In this document: one piece after another, positions 9,308 through 17,696 of the stretch
Numbering within the stretch: position 1 is the stretch's first letter
How the letters are laid out: the number at the start of each line of letters is the position of its first letter
NCBI GenBank assembly: GCA_946487895.1
Contig: CAMLUO010000008.1
Location: forward strand, 1-36,438
Length of the DNA: 36,438 nucleotides
Direction: 5' to 3'
Source: an uncultured Clostridium sp.
GTDB taxonomy: Bacteria > Bacillota > Clostridia > TANB77 > CAG-508
The notes under the pieces: model-generated
Told to the model about the DNA's origin: nothing
The model's database searches: none
What the model saw: only the letters and a program-made list of their open reading frames with translations
Made by a program: the position numbers and the translations under genes

Positions 9308-10474
9308 ATGCAAGAAAAAGAACTAGGAATATATATACATATTCCTTTTTGTAAGCAAAAATGCTATTATTGTGACTTTGTATCTTTTTCAAATAAAGAG
9401 AGATATATAGAAAAATATGTTGAAACAGTAAAAAGAGAAATTGATAGTTATGACTTATCAAATTATAATATAACTACAATATATATTGGAGGAGGTACAC
9501 CATCAAGGATACCAAGTGAAAAGATACAAGAAATTTTAGCAAAAATAAAGCAAAAAATTTCGGAAAATCAAACTAAATGGGAAGATATAGAAATCACAAT
9601 AGAATTAAATCCTGGGACAGTAGATGAAGAAAAAATTAAAAAATATAAAGAAATAGGAATTAATCGTTTAAGTATTGGCTTGCAAAGTACAAATAATAAA
9701 CTTTTAAAAGAAATAGGAAGAATACATGCATTTGAAGATTTTAAGAATACATATAATCTAGTGAAAAAAGTTGGTTTCGAAAATATAAATGTTGATTTAA
9801 TGATAGGATTACCTAATCAAACAATAAGTGATGTTAAAGATTCATTAAATGAAATTATAATATTAAATCCAACACATGTTAGTGTATATTCCTTAATTGT
9901 GGAAGAAAATACGAAAATGGAGCAATTGATAAACAGCAAAGAACTACAATTGCCAGATGAAGAGTTAGAAAGGCAAATGTATTGGTATGTGAAAAATACA
10001 TTAGAATTAAATGGATATAATCATTATGAAATATCGAATTTTGCTAAAAAAGGAAAAGAATCAAAACATAATTTGAATTGCTGGGAACAAAAAGAATATA
10101 TAGGATTAGGACTAGCTGCATATTCATATTTAAATGGGGTTAGATATGGAAATACAAGTAATATTGAGAAATATATTAATGTACAAGATTTTTTCAATAG
10201 AAGTGAATTAGAAGAAAGTGGTATTAGAATTGTTGATGAAGTCCAAAGTTTAGAAGATAAAAGAAAAGAATATATGCTATTGGGCTTAAGAAAGATTGAA
10301 GGTGTTTCAATTCAAAACTTTAAAGAGAAGTTTGTGGAGAATCCTATTTTCTTGTTTAGAAAAGAACTTGAAAAGTTGGTAAATGAAGAGCTTATAGCAA
10401 TTGATGGTGATTGTATAAGGTTGACTAATAAGGGACTAGATTTAGCTAATATTGTTTGGGAAGAATTTGTGTAA
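9308..10474 (+). CDS. hemW: HemW-like radical SAM protein (heme chaperone / CPO-like)
   Basis: Radical SAM enzyme family formerly annotated as oxygen-independent coproporphyrinogen III oxidase; HemW proteins bind heme and a 4Fe-4S cluster. The cluster motif CKQKCYYCDF supplies Cys15, Cys19 and Cys22, followed by the SAM-binding GGGTPSR. IGLQS, DLMIGLPNQT, VYSLIVEENT and HYEISNFAKKG...WEQKEYIGLGLAAYSY are typical HemW motifs, and a C-terminal HemN-like domain follows. The preferred start is ATG 9308, since GGAGATGAG (9292-9300) fits a ribosome binding site at good spacing; in-frame ATGs at 9290 and 9296 overlap the end of whiA and have poor sites. The 388-residue length is normal. Probably translated in coupling with whiA. 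Confidence 0.92.
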   Translation: MQEKELGIYIHIPFCKQKCYYCDFVSFSNKERYIEKYVETVKREIDSYDLSNYNITTIYIGGGTPSRIPSEKIQEILAKIKQKISENQTKWEDIEITIELNPGTVDEEKIKKYKEIGINRLSIGLQSTNNKLLKEIGRIHAFEDFKNTYNLVKKVGFENINVDLMIGLPNQTISDVKDSLNEIIILNPTHVSVYSLIVEENTKMEQLINSKELQLPDEELERQMYWYVKNTLELNGYNHYEISNFAKKGKESKHNLNCWEQKEYIGLGLAAYSYLNGVRYGNTSNIEKYINVQDFFNRSELEESGIRIVDEVQSLEDKRKEYMLLGLRKIEGVSIQNFKEKFVENPIFLFRKELEKLVNEELIAIDGDCIRLTNKGLDLANIVWEEFV

Positions 10475-10482
10475 CAATTTAC

Positions 10483-10511
10483 TTGCTAATGAAAAATAAA
10501 TATAGTATAAT
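10483..10511 (+). promoter_or_regulatory. Sigma-A promoter for the LCP/vanZ operon
   Basis: TTGCTA (10483-10488) and a perfect TATAAT (10506-10511) have the ideal 17-nt spacing, 37 nt before the LCP start codon. Confidence 0.65.
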
Positions 10512-10547
10512 TAAAAGCGAAGTGGAAAAAGAGAGGATAGATATAAT

Positions 10548-11555
10548 ATGAGTAGAAGAGAAAAAAATGGAGAAAAGAAGAAAAGAAAAGGATTAAAAAT
10601 ATTTGGGATTACTGTATTAGTATTATTAATAATATTAGCAATATTAGTAGGTTCTATATTTTGGTTTATACATAGCAAATTAAGTCAAATACAAACTGTA
10701 GATATAGATGAAACAGATCTAGCAGTTTCAACAGAAGTTGAACAGAATTTAGAAGAATATAGAAATATAGCTGTATTTGGAATAGATAGTAGAGAAGATA
10801 CATATAGCAAAGGAAATAGAAGTGACTGTATTATAATTGCAACAATAAATAATAACACAAAAGAAGTTAAACTAACATCAGTATATAGAGATACATATGT
10901 ACAAATTGAAGGTTATGGGTTGGACAAGATAACACATGCATATTCATATGGAGAAGCTCCACTTGCAATAAAAACATTAAATGCTAATTTAGATTTAAAT
11001 ATAAAGGAATTTGTAACAGTAAATTTTGATGCAGTAAAAGAAATAATTGACTATATTGGTGGAATAGAAATGCCTATAACATCAGAAGAAGTATCACATA
11101 TATCTGGAATATCAAAAGCAGGAACATATAACTTAACAGGTGAACAAGCTTTAGCGTATGCTAGAATTCGTCATGCATCTGGTGGAGATTATAAAAGGAC
11201 AGAAAGAATGAGAGATGTATTAATAGCAGTGGCAAATAAAGTAAAAACAATGAATGTAAGTCAATTAAATGGTTTAGTTGATGAGATATTACCTAAGGTA
11301 TATACAAATATAACTGCAAGTGATATATTTAGTTTGTTCCCAAGTGTAGCAAGTTTTAATATAACTGAAAGTATTGGATGGCCATATGAAACAAAAGGAA
11401 TTACACTAGATAGATGGTATGGTGTGCCAGTTACACTTGAAAGTAATGTAAAACAATTGCATCAAGAACTATTTGGAGAAACAGACTATGAACCATCAGA
11501 AAATGTAAAAAATGTAAGTAACAGTATTATTCAAAAAACAGGATATACCAACTAA
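10548..11555 (+). CDS. LytR-CpsA-Psr family glycopolymer ligase
   Basis: LCP proteins transfer undecaprenyl-linked glycopolymers (capsule, wall teichoic acid) to peptidoglycan on the outer face of the membrane. This 335-residue protein has a short basic cytoplasmic tail and one membrane anchor (about residues 17-41). The LCP catalytic domain follows: FGIDSRED, NRSDCIIIATINNNTKEVKLTSVYRDTYV with the conserved Asp/Arg residues, ITHAYSYG, and GEQALAYARIRHASGGDYKRTERMRDVL. Its position directly before the polysaccharide locus makes capsule attachment the likely role. It shares a transcript with the VanZ-family gene 12 nt downstream. Confidence 0.93.
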   Translation: MSRREKNGEKKKRKGLKIFGITVLVLLIILAILVGSIFWFIHSKLSQIQTVDIDETDLAVSTEVEQNLEEYRNIAVFGIDSREDTYSKGNRSDCIIIATINNNTKEVKLTSVYRDTYVQIEGYGLDKITHAYSYGEAPLAIKTLNANLDLNIKEFVTVNFDAVKEIIDYIGGIEMPITSEEVSHISGISKAGTYNLTGEQALAYARIRHASGGDYKRTERMRDVLIAVANKVKTMNVSQLNGLVDEILPKVYTNITASDIFSLFPSVASFNITESIGWPYETKGITLDRWYGVPVTLESNVKQLHQELFGETDYEPSENVKNVSNSIIQKTGYTN

Positions 11556-11567
11556 AAGGAGAGAAAG

Positions 11568-12062
11568 TTGAAATTAAATATAATTAGAGGAGTGTTAATA
11601 ACAGCTTTAATAGCAATATTTGTAACTATATTTGGCTTTTCAAATCAAAATTCTGAAACATCATCAGGGTTAAGCCAAAAAGTTACAAATTTTGTTGTAG
11701 AATTTATTCCATCAATAGAAAATATGGCAGAACCAGAAAAAGAAAATGTTGTAGATAGAATAGAAAGTATAATTAGAAAGATAGCTCATTATTCTATATA
11801 TACATTAGTAGGTATTTTATTGATGAGTTTAATGAGTACATATAAAATGAAAGAATTAGATAGGATTGCAGTGAGTTTGATAGTAGGAGTGATATATGCT
11901 GCAACAGATGAAATACATCAAGCATTTGTCCCTGGAAGAGGACCATTAATTACTGATGTAATACTTGATACAATGGGTGTGCTGACTGGTATTTTTATAG
12001 TTATGTTAGTTTATAAAACAATATGTAAAATGTGTGGACATAAGTATAACAATATGACATAA
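11568..12062 (+). CDS. VanZ-family membrane protein
   Basis: A 164-residue polytopic protein of the VanZ family, whose biochemical role is poorly defined (the namesake gives low-level teicoplanin resistance). Membrane segments lie at about 6-24, 70-88, 99-117 and 131-152. Family signatures are FSNQNSETSS, the HYSIYTLVGILL helix, and DEIHQAFVPGRGPLITDVILDTMGVLTG. The start is a TTG with a ribosome binding site (AAGGAGAG) 6 nt upstream; the residues KLNIIRG follow directly and no better ATG exists nearby. The last 31 nt of the gene belong to a 65-bp sequence repeated 352 nt further on. It ends the LCP operon, and the following promoter lies just after its stop. Confidence 0.88.
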   Translation: MKLNIIRGVLITALIAIFVTIFGFSNQNSETSSGLSQKVTNFVVEFIPSIENMAEPEKENVVDRIESIIRKIAHYSIYTLVGILLMSLMSTYKMKELDRIAVSLIVGVIYAATDEIHQAFVPGRGPLITDVILDTMGVLTGIFIVMLVYKTICKMCGHKYNNMT

Positions 12063-12096
12063 CTTACTTGACTTAAAATGTCGAAAAGAGTATAAT
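12032..12096 (+). repeat. 65-bp perfect direct repeat, copy 1 (vanZ end plus promoter)
   Basis: Identical base for base to 12384-12448. This copy includes the last 31 nt of the vanZ-like gene and the promoter TTGACT (12068-12073) - 17 nt - TATAAT (12091-12096). Because it joins an intact gene, this copy is the original vanZ end. Confidence 0.95.
12068..12096 (+). promoter_or_regulatory. Near-consensus sigma-A promoter (copy 1)
   Basis: TTGACT, 17-nt spacer, TATAAT. A transcript from here would begin at about 12102-12104, precisely at the left arm of the nested inverted repeat of the non-coding element. Confidence 0.8.
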
Positions 12097-12383
12097 CCCA
12101 TCTTTGACAGTTAAAACGAGCAATCCTTAGAGAGAGTAGAGATAGAACGATTTTTGAAGTGCGTACCTAATTCAACATAATTTTGCGTTTTAAAAAATTT
12201 TTTTTCAGTATTTGCAATGGTTGTAGAGAATGGAAAAAAATGTATAAAAATTATAAAGACGTAAAACACTTGATAATAAAGAGTTACAGGAGGTACGCAA
12301 AAAAATAAAGAGAGATTTGACTCTAAAACTATTGGGAGAGTAAGAGTACAGGAATTTTAAATTCTTCAAACTGTCAAACTCCC
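12097..12383 (+). ncRNA. Candidate structured RNA or MITE-like element before the polysaccharide operon
   Basis: This 287-bp segment lies between the two copies of the 65-bp repeat and has no convincing ORF. It holds nested complementary segments: TTTGACAGTT (12103-12112) with AACTGTCAAA (12369-12378); ATTTTT (12150-12155) with AAAAAT (12301-12306); TGCGTACCT (12160-12168) with AGGTACGCA (12291-12299); and TTTTGCGTTTT (12181-12191) with AAGACGTAAAA (12256-12266, two G-U pairs). A transcript from promoter copy 1 would fold into a long rod with large internal loops, and AGGAGG near 12288-12293 would be buried in the stem. The outer pair sits a few bases inside both ends, so the same segment can be read as a small element with terminal inverted repeats. 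It lacks signatures I know of tmRNA, SRP RNA, RNase P, T-box or group II domain V. Confidence 0.45.
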
Positions 12384-12448
12384 GTGTGGACATAAGTATA
12401 ACAATATGACATAACTTACTTGACTTAAAATGTCGAAAAGAGTATAAT
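12384..12448 (+). repeat. 65-bp perfect direct repeat, copy 2 (promoter of the polysaccharide operon)
   Basis: Exact copy of 12032-12096, displaced by 352 nt. Here the vanZ-derived 31 nt are non-coding, and the promoter part stands 41 nt before the start of the sugar transferase gene. Confidence 0.95.
12420..12448 (+). promoter_or_regulatory. Near-consensus sigma-A promoter (copy 2) of the polysaccharide operon
   Basis: TTGACT (12420-12425), 17 nt, TATAAT (12443-12448), followed by an AT-rich leader and the start codon at 12489. It probably drives the run of co-directional genes from 12489 to 24703. Confidence 0.8.
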
Positions 12449-12488
12449 TAAATTGTTTGGATAATATATAGGAAAATGGGGGATATCT

Positions 12489-13118
12489 ATGTATATTAAA
12501 GTCAAAAGATTGTTAGATATAATTTTAGCTATTATACTATTAATTATATTTGCAATTCCAATGTTAATTATTTCAATATTAATTAAGTTAGAAGATAAAG
12601 GACCAGTTATATATAAATCAAAAAGGATGGGAAAAGGTTTAAAAGAATTTTATACATATAAATTTAGATCTATGAAAACTAATCGAAAAGAGTTGCAAGG
12701 AAATTTAAGTCATGATAAAATGGTAACCAAAGTTGGGAAAGTTATAAGAAAGACAAGCTTAGATGAGTTACCACAGTTATTCAACATTTTAAAAGGCGAA
12801 ATGAGTTTTATTGGACCAAGACCATGGATACCAGAGTATTATGTGTGGTTTGATGAAAATCAAAAAAGAAGAGTTGATGTATTACCAGGTATTTCTGGAT
12901 TAGCACAAGTAAAAGGTAGAAACGGTATAAATATTTTCAAAAAAATTGATTATGATTTACAATATGTAGATAATATTAGTTTTAAACAAGATTTAAAATT
13001 AGTATTTGAAACAATTAAAACTGTATTTTCTAGAGATAATGCAGAAATATCAGAAATGGGAATAAAGGCAGAAATAGAAGAACTAAAAGAAAGTAGAGAA
13101 GTAAGTAAAGTTGGTTAG
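12489..13118 (+). CDS. Initiating sugar transferase (monotopic phosphoglycosyl transferase)
   Basis: Transfers a sugar-1-phosphate from a UDP-sugar to undecaprenyl phosphate, the first membrane step of repeat-unit synthesis. The 209-residue protein is the short form of the bacterial sugar transferase family. It has one re-entrant membrane segment (about 8-33), then GPVIYKSKRMGK, FYTYKFRSM, the conserved acidic TSLDELPQLFNILKGEMSFIGPRP and LPGISGLAQVKGRN. All core motifs are present. The sugar (often GalNAc, diNAcBac or galactose) cannot be read from sequence. The ribosome binding site is weak (GGGGGAT). First gene of the locus, directly behind promoter copy 2; its stop overlaps the ribosome binding site of the next gene. 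Confidence 0.93.
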   Translation: MYIKVKRLLDIILAIILLIIFAIPMLIISILIKLEDKGPVIYKSKRMGKGLKEFYTYKFRSMKTNRKELQGNLSHDKMVTKVGKVIRKTSLDELPQLFNILKGEMSFIGPRPWIPEYYVWFDENQKRRVDVLPGISGLAQVKGRNGINIFKKIDYDLQYVDNISFKQDLKLVFETIKTVFSRDNAEISEMGIKAEIEELKESREVSKVG

Positions 13119-13128
13119 GAGCATAGAG

Positions 13129-14247
13129 ATGAAAAAAGTTTTATTTACAGCAACAGTTGATTCACACATACTTCAGTTTCATTTGCCATATTTGAAATGG
13201 TTTAAAGAACAAGGATACGAAGTACATGTGGCAACGAATGGAGACGAGAAAATTCCGTATTGTGACGTTAAACATAAAATTACATTTGAAAGAAGTCCTA
13301 TGAAAATAAATAATATTAAAGCAATTTTTAAATTAAAGAAAATTATTGAGAAGGAAAAATTTCAAATAATACATACTCATACTCCAATGGGAAGTGTAGT
13401 TACAAGACTAGCAGCGAAAAAGGCCAGAAAAAAATATAAAACAAGAGTAATATATACTGCTCATGGTTTTCACTTTTTTAAAGGAGCACCATTAATAAAT
13501 TGGATCGTCTTTTATCCAATAGAGAAATATTTATCTAAATATACAGATTGTTTAATAACGATAAATGAAGAAGATTATAATCTAGCCAAAGCAAAATTTA
13601 AAGCTAAAAAAATAGAACTTGTTAATGGTGTCGGAGTAGATGAAAATAGATTTGATTTTAAAATGAGTGATGAGGAAAAACATGAATTAAGACAAAGTTT
13701 AGGATTGAAAGATGATGATTTTGTTATTATATATGTTGCAGAATTGATAAATAGAAAAAATCATTATATGATATTAAATACTATGAATAAAATTCATAAT
13801 AATCAAAATATAAAATTACTGTTAGTAGGAAACGGAGATTTGAAGGAAGAATATACAAAATATATAAAAGAAAATAAATTAGAAAAAAATGTTAGGATGT
13901 TAGGATATAGGAAAGATGTTCCACAATTAATGAAAATTTCTAATATAGCAATATCAACTTCAAAACAAGAAGGCTTACCAGTAAATGTTATGGAAGCTAT
14001 GATATCAGAACTTCCAGATATTGTCACAAATTGTAGGGGCAATAGAGATTTAATAAAAAATGGTAAAAACGGTTATGTAATTGAACAAGATGATGAAAGT
14101 ACATTATATAAAAGAATAATGGATTTATATAAAAATAAAGATTTAAGAGATAAAATGGGATATCAAAGTAAAAAAATGATAGAATCTTTTGAGCTAGAAC
14201 GTGTAATAAAAGAGCTGACAGATATTTATAATGAAGTGATTTTATAG
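13129..14247 (+). CDS. GT4 glycosyltransferase, EpsD-like
   Basis: The opening MKKVLFTATVDSHILQFHLPYLKWFKEQGYEVHVATNG, together with IIHTHTPMGSVVTRLAAKKAR and YTAHGFHFFKGAP, closely follows the pattern of Bacillus EpsD, a GT-B glycosyltransferase of family 4. The C-terminal nucleotide-sugar domain has NRKNHYMIL, LLVGNGDLKEEY and the acidic SKQEGLPVNVMEAM motif. The donor is a UDP-sugar and the acceptor presumably the lipid-linked product of the preceding enzyme. I choose ATG 13129, because AGGAG (13117-13121) lies 7 nt upstream. An in-frame TTG at 13111 would place the site inside the gene. Length from this start is 372 residues. Confidence 0.9.
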   Translation: MKKVLFTATVDSHILQFHLPYLKWFKEQGYEVHVATNGDEKIPYCDVKHKITFERSPMKINNIKAIFKLKKIIEKEKFQIIHTHTPMGSVVTRLAAKKARKKYKTRVIYTAHGFHFFKGAPLINWIVFYPIEKYLSKYTDCLITINEEDYNLAKAKFKAKKIELVNGVGVDENRFDFKMSDEEKHELRQSLGLKDDDFVIIYVAELINRKNHYMILNTMNKIHNNQNIKLLLVGNGDLKEEYTKYIKENKLEKNVRMLGYRKDVPQLMKISNIAISTSKQEGLPVNVMEAMISELPDIVTNCRGNRDLIKNGKNGYVIEQDDESTLYKRIMDLYKNKDLRDKMGYQSKKMIESFELERVIKELTDIYNEVIL

Positions 14248-14289
14248 AAATCAAAATATTTATATAAAAAATATTAGGAGAAAAGTTAG

Positions 14290-15477
14290 ATGAAAAAAGC
14301 ATTGTTTTGTTATGATGGACCAATAATGAAAGATAGTAATAATAACTATTATGGAAATGAATTTGATGATAAAGTTTTAAAGAGATATGAGTATATAGCT
14401 GAAAATATTAAATTATTAATAAGAGTTAAAAAAATAGATGAAGATGTTATTGAAAACAAATTTTCAAAAATAAATACAGAAAAATATGATGTTGGAGAAT
14501 GTTTGAATTTATCATCAATTAAAGGATTATTATTTAATAGAATAATTGTAAAAAAACAATTAGAAAGTGAAATTAGGCAAACAGATTATGTTATAGCAAG
14601 GCTACCAAGTATAATAGGTAGTTTATCGATTAGAATAGCAAAAAAATTAAATAAACCATATTTTATAGAATTAGTAGGTTGCCCATGGGATGCTTTATGG
14701 AACCACAGTATAAAAGGAAAACTTTTTGCACCAATTATGACATTAAATACAAAAAAGTTAGTAAAAAACGCACCGTTTGTTCTATATGTTACTGAAGAAT
14801 TTTTGCAAAAAAGATATCCTACAAAAGGGAAAAGCGTTGGATGTTCAGATGTAAGGTTAAAAGAATTAGACAAGGATATAATAAATAAGAGAGAGAAGCA
14901 TATACTAGAAAACAAAGATAAAAAAAATAAAATTATTGCCACTATAGCAGCTGTTAATGTCAAATTTAAAGGACAAAAATATGTGATTAAGGCAATAAAT
15001 AAATTAAAAAAACAAGGCATAAATTGTGAGTATTGGTTAATTGGAGGAGGAAATAAAAGCTATTTAGAAAAAGTTGTAAAAAAATATAAACTTGAAGATA
15101 ATGTTAAATTTTTAGGACCATTGCCACATGATGAAATATTTAATATGTTAGAAAAAATAGATATTTATATACAGCCAAGTAAACAAGAAGGGCTGCCAAG
15201 GTCTTTATTAGAAGCTATGAGTATGGGGTGTCTGTGTATAGGTACAAATGCAGGAGGGATACCTGAATTATTAGAAAAGAACTATATTGTAAGAAAAGGA
15301 AATGTAAATGATATAGCAAAAAAAATAGAAGAAGTTACTCTTGAAAAGTTAATTGAGCAAGCAAGAATTAATGTTATAAAAAGTAATGAGTATGAAACAG
15401 AGATTCTAGAAAACAAAAGAAAAAAGTTTTATGATGAATTTATAAATAGTACAAATGAAACAGAAAAAGGAGATTAA
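14290..15477 (+). CDS. GT4 glycosyltransferase
   Basis: A 395-residue GT-B type enzyme. The N-terminal half begins MKKALFCYDGPIM and has FIELVGCPWDALWNH. The C-terminal half shows KFKGQKYVIKAINKL, WLIGGGNKSYLEKVVKKY, VKFLGPLPHDEIF and the family-4 nucleotide-sugar motif SKQEGLPRSLLEAMSMGCLCIGTNAGGIPELL. It probably adds one sugar of the repeat unit at the cytoplasmic membrane face. A GGAG ribosome binding site lies before the ATG. The next gene starts 2 nt after its stop, suggesting translational coupling. Donor and linkage unknown. Confidence 0.88.
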   Translation: MKKALFCYDGPIMKDSNNNYYGNEFDDKVLKRYEYIAENIKLLIRVKKIDEDVIENKFSKINTEKYDVGECLNLSSIKGLLFNRIIVKKQLESEIRQTDYVIARLPSIIGSLSIRIAKKLNKPYFIELVGCPWDALWNHSIKGKLFAPIMTLNTKKLVKNAPFVLYVTEEFLQKRYPTKGKSVGCSDVRLKELDKDIINKREKHILENKDKKNKIIATIAAVNVKFKGQKYVIKAINKLKKQGINCEYWLIGGGNKSYLEKVVKKYKLEDNVKFLGPLPHDEIFNMLEKIDIYIQPSKQEGLPRSLLEAMSMGCLCIGTNAGGIPELLEKNYIVRKGNVNDIAKKIEEVTLEKLIEQARINVIKSNEYETEILENKRKKFYDEFINSTNETEKGD

Positions 15478-15479
15478 AA

Positions 15480-16583
15480 GTGCAAGATAGTATAATGATA
15501 TATTATATAGGTATATTTTTAGCTGCAATATTTGCTGGTATAGCACAAAAATTAGGAAAAAATTCAAATAAAAAATTCAAAGTAAATTATATATTTTGGA
15601 TATTTTCTATGGCAGTTTTTGTCTTTATATTTGGTTTTAGAGAATCTGGAATTGGTGTAGATGATCCATCATATGAAACAATATTTAATAGTACGGCATT
15701 AAATGGAGTAATAAATGAATTTTTAAATACTACAATGGAGCCAGGATATCTATTGTTAAACTATATAGTATCTATTTTTACAAGTAATTTTCAAGTTATG
15801 ATTTTCATTACTACATTAATACCAGTATTTTTATATTACAAAGCATTGGAATATGAAAGTGATAAGATAAGTATGTTCTGGGGAGTATTTTTCTTAGGAA
15901 CAATTCTTTTTATATATTTTTGTGGAATAACAAGATTATTTATAGCAGCAAGTATTATTGCATATGGGCTAAGATTTGTAATGGAAAAAAAACCAATAAA
16001 ATATATTATTATAGTATTAATTGCAACTAGTTTCCATTATTCAGCAATATTTATGATTTTTCTATTATATTTTGCAATGGGAGAAAAAGAAAATCATAAA
16101 AGATCAAATATAAAACTATTTGTTTTAATTGCATTTATCATGCCGATAATGATATTTGTTGTAAGTAATTATATTTTCCCAAACATGGGAGATAGATATT
16201 CATCATATACACAAATAAAAAGTGGTACATTATCATTAGATGCATTTGATAAACTACCTTTTATATTAATAGCTATATTCTTTAGCAAAGATATGTTAAA
16301 GAACAATAAAAATATTGACAAATATATTACCATATATGCAATGGCTTTAATTATTTCAGTATATTCAGTTTTTTTAGATATAGGAAGAATGCAATGGTAT
16401 TGTATGTATTCAACTTGCATAATATTACCAAGTATATTAGAGGTGTTAAAAAAGGTGAAATCGCAAGAATATGCAGTAATGTATATACCATGTATGTTAA
16501 TATATGGATTGCTATATTCATATGTTAATTTAACAGCTAGTTCAAGAGAGATGATGTTGCATTATAAAAATATATTATTTTAG
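15480..16583 (+). CDS. EpsG-family (Wzy-like) polysaccharide polymerase
   Basis: Integral membrane protein of 367 residues with about ten hydrophobic segments. It carries the EpsG-family pattern FRESGIGVDDPSYETIFN after the second segment, the EPGYLLLNYIVS helix, GITRLFIAASIIAYGLRF, and SFHYSAIFMIFLLYF. These proteins polymerise lipid-linked repeat units on the outer membrane leaflet. The start is GTG 15480 with AAAAGGAG ending about 8 nt upstream; no ATG lies near enough to the binding site. It sits between two glycosyltransferases, as expected for a Wzy in a Wzx/Wzy locus. Confidence 0.85.
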   Translation: MQDSIMIYYIGIFLAAIFAGIAQKLGKNSNKKFKVNYIFWIFSMAVFVFIFGFRESGIGVDDPSYETIFNSTALNGVINEFLNTTMEPGYLLLNYIVSIFTSNFQVMIFITTLIPVFLYYKALEYESDKISMFWGVFFLGTILFIYFCGITRLFIAASIIAYGLRFVMEKKPIKYIIIVLIATSFHYSAIFMIFLLYFAMGEKENHKRSNIKLFVLIAFIMPIMIFVVSNYIFPNMGDRYSSYTQIKSGTLSLDAFDKLPFILIAIFFSKDMLKNNKNIDKYITIYAMALIISVYSVFLDIGRMQWYCMYSTCIILPSILEVLKKVKSQEYAVMYIPCMLIYGLLYSYVNLTASSREMMLHYKNILF

Positions 16584-16606
16584 AAAATCTAGAAAGGAAA
16601 ATAAAA

Positions 16607-17695
16607 ATGAAGATAATGTTTTGCATATCAAGTTTAAGCAAAGGTGGAGCAGAAAGAGTAATTTCAATATTAGCAAATAAACTAATACAAGAAAACGAAA
16701 TAGAAATTATTATAAATACAAAGTTAAATAAAGCTTATGAATTTGATGATAGAATAAAAATCTTAGAGTTAGACAAAAAAATAAATACTAATCCATTATT
16801 AAGAAATATGGCAAGAATAAAATTAATAAATGAAGAATTAAAAAAAGAAAAACCAGACATAATAATATCTTTTCTACCAATGCCATCATTTAGAATTTTG
16901 TATGCAAATAGAAAAATAAAAATACCAATAATAATTGCAGATAGAAATGATCCAAAACAAGAATATAAATCTTGTATTTATAAATTTTTAATGAGATGGT
17001 TATATCCAAAAGCAGATGGATTTGTATTTCAAACAAATGAACAAAAAGAATATTTCAAAAAAGAAATACAAGAAAAATCAACAGTAATATTCAATCCAAT
17101 AAAAGAAGAATTTTTAGTAGAGGAGAATAATAAAAAAGAAAGAGAAAATGTAATAGTTTCTGTTGGAAGACTAGTAGAACAAAAAAATCAAAAAGTATTA
17201 ATAAATACATTTTCAAAAATAGCCAAAAAATATCCAGAATATAATTTAAAAATATTTGGAGAAGGTAATCTAAGAGAAGAACTACAAAAACAAATAGATG
17301 ATTTAAATATGAGAGATAAGATTTGTTTATGTGGAGTATGTGACAATATAAAAGAACAATTAGAAAAAGCAAAAATATTTGTATTACCATCTAATTATGA
17401 AGGAATGCCAAATGCATTGATAGAAGCTATGGCATCAGGTTGTAGTGTGATTTCAACAGATTGCCCTTGTGGTGGGCCTAGAGAATTAATTGAAAATTAT
17501 AAAAACGGAATATTAGTTCCCATAAATAATGAACAAGAACTAGCTAATAAAATAGAATATTTAATAAGAAATGAAGAAAGTGCAAAAGAAATTGGAGAAA
17601 ACGCAAAAAAAATTAAAGAAAAACTTAATCCAAACAATATTTTAGGACAATGGAAAAGTTACATAACACATATTTTAGAAAAGGAAGCTAAATAA
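16607..17695 (+). CDS. GT4 glycosyltransferase
   Basis: A 362-residue GT-B enzyme that starts with the typical donor/acceptor loop SSLSKGGAERVISILANKL. It contains ISFLPMPSFRIL, ADRNDPKQEY, then VSVGRLVEQKNQKVLI, LKIFGEGNLREELQKQI and the C-terminal motif SNYEGMPNALIEAMASGCSVISTDCPCGGPRELI. This resembles the group that includes GalNAc/GlcNAc transferases of O-antigen and capsule loci, but the sugar is not assignable. The next gene begins 1 nt after the stop. Confidence 0.9.
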   Translation: MKIMFCISSLSKGGAERVISILANKLIQENEIEIIINTKLNKAYEFDDRIKILELDKKINTNPLLRNMARIKLINEELKKEKPDIIISFLPMPSFRILYANRKIKIPIIIADRNDPKQEYKSCIYKFLMRWLYPKADGFVFQTNEQKEYFKKEIQEKSTVIFNPIKEEFLVEENNKKERENVIVSVGRLVEQKNQKVLINTFSKIAKKYPEYNLKIFGEGNLREELQKQIDDLNMRDKICLCGVCDNIKEQLEKAKIFVLPSNYEGMPNALIEAMASGCSVISTDCPCGGPRELIENYKNGILVPINNEQELANKIEYLIRNEESAKEIGENAKKIKEKLNPNNILGQWKSYITHILEKEAK

Positions 17696-17696
17696 A

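Noticed and set aside
12097..12383. Retron ncRNA (outer a1/a2-type repeats with inner stem)
   Set aside because: No reverse transcriptase gene lies anywhere in the window, and the outer arms are too far from a typical msr-msd layout.
12097..12383. 6S RNA, tmRNA, SRP RNA or RNase P RNA
   Set aside because: A rod with internal loops recalls 6S RNA, but I cannot find the conserved bases of 6S; the tRNA-like ends of tmRNA, the GGAAGCAG loop of SRP RNA and the RNase P core motifs are absent.
12205..12393. Minus-strand 62-codon frame across the nested-palindromic element
   Set aside because: Short, extends into the direct repeat, has no good ribosome binding site and no recognisable motif; the inverted-repeat structure explains the region better.
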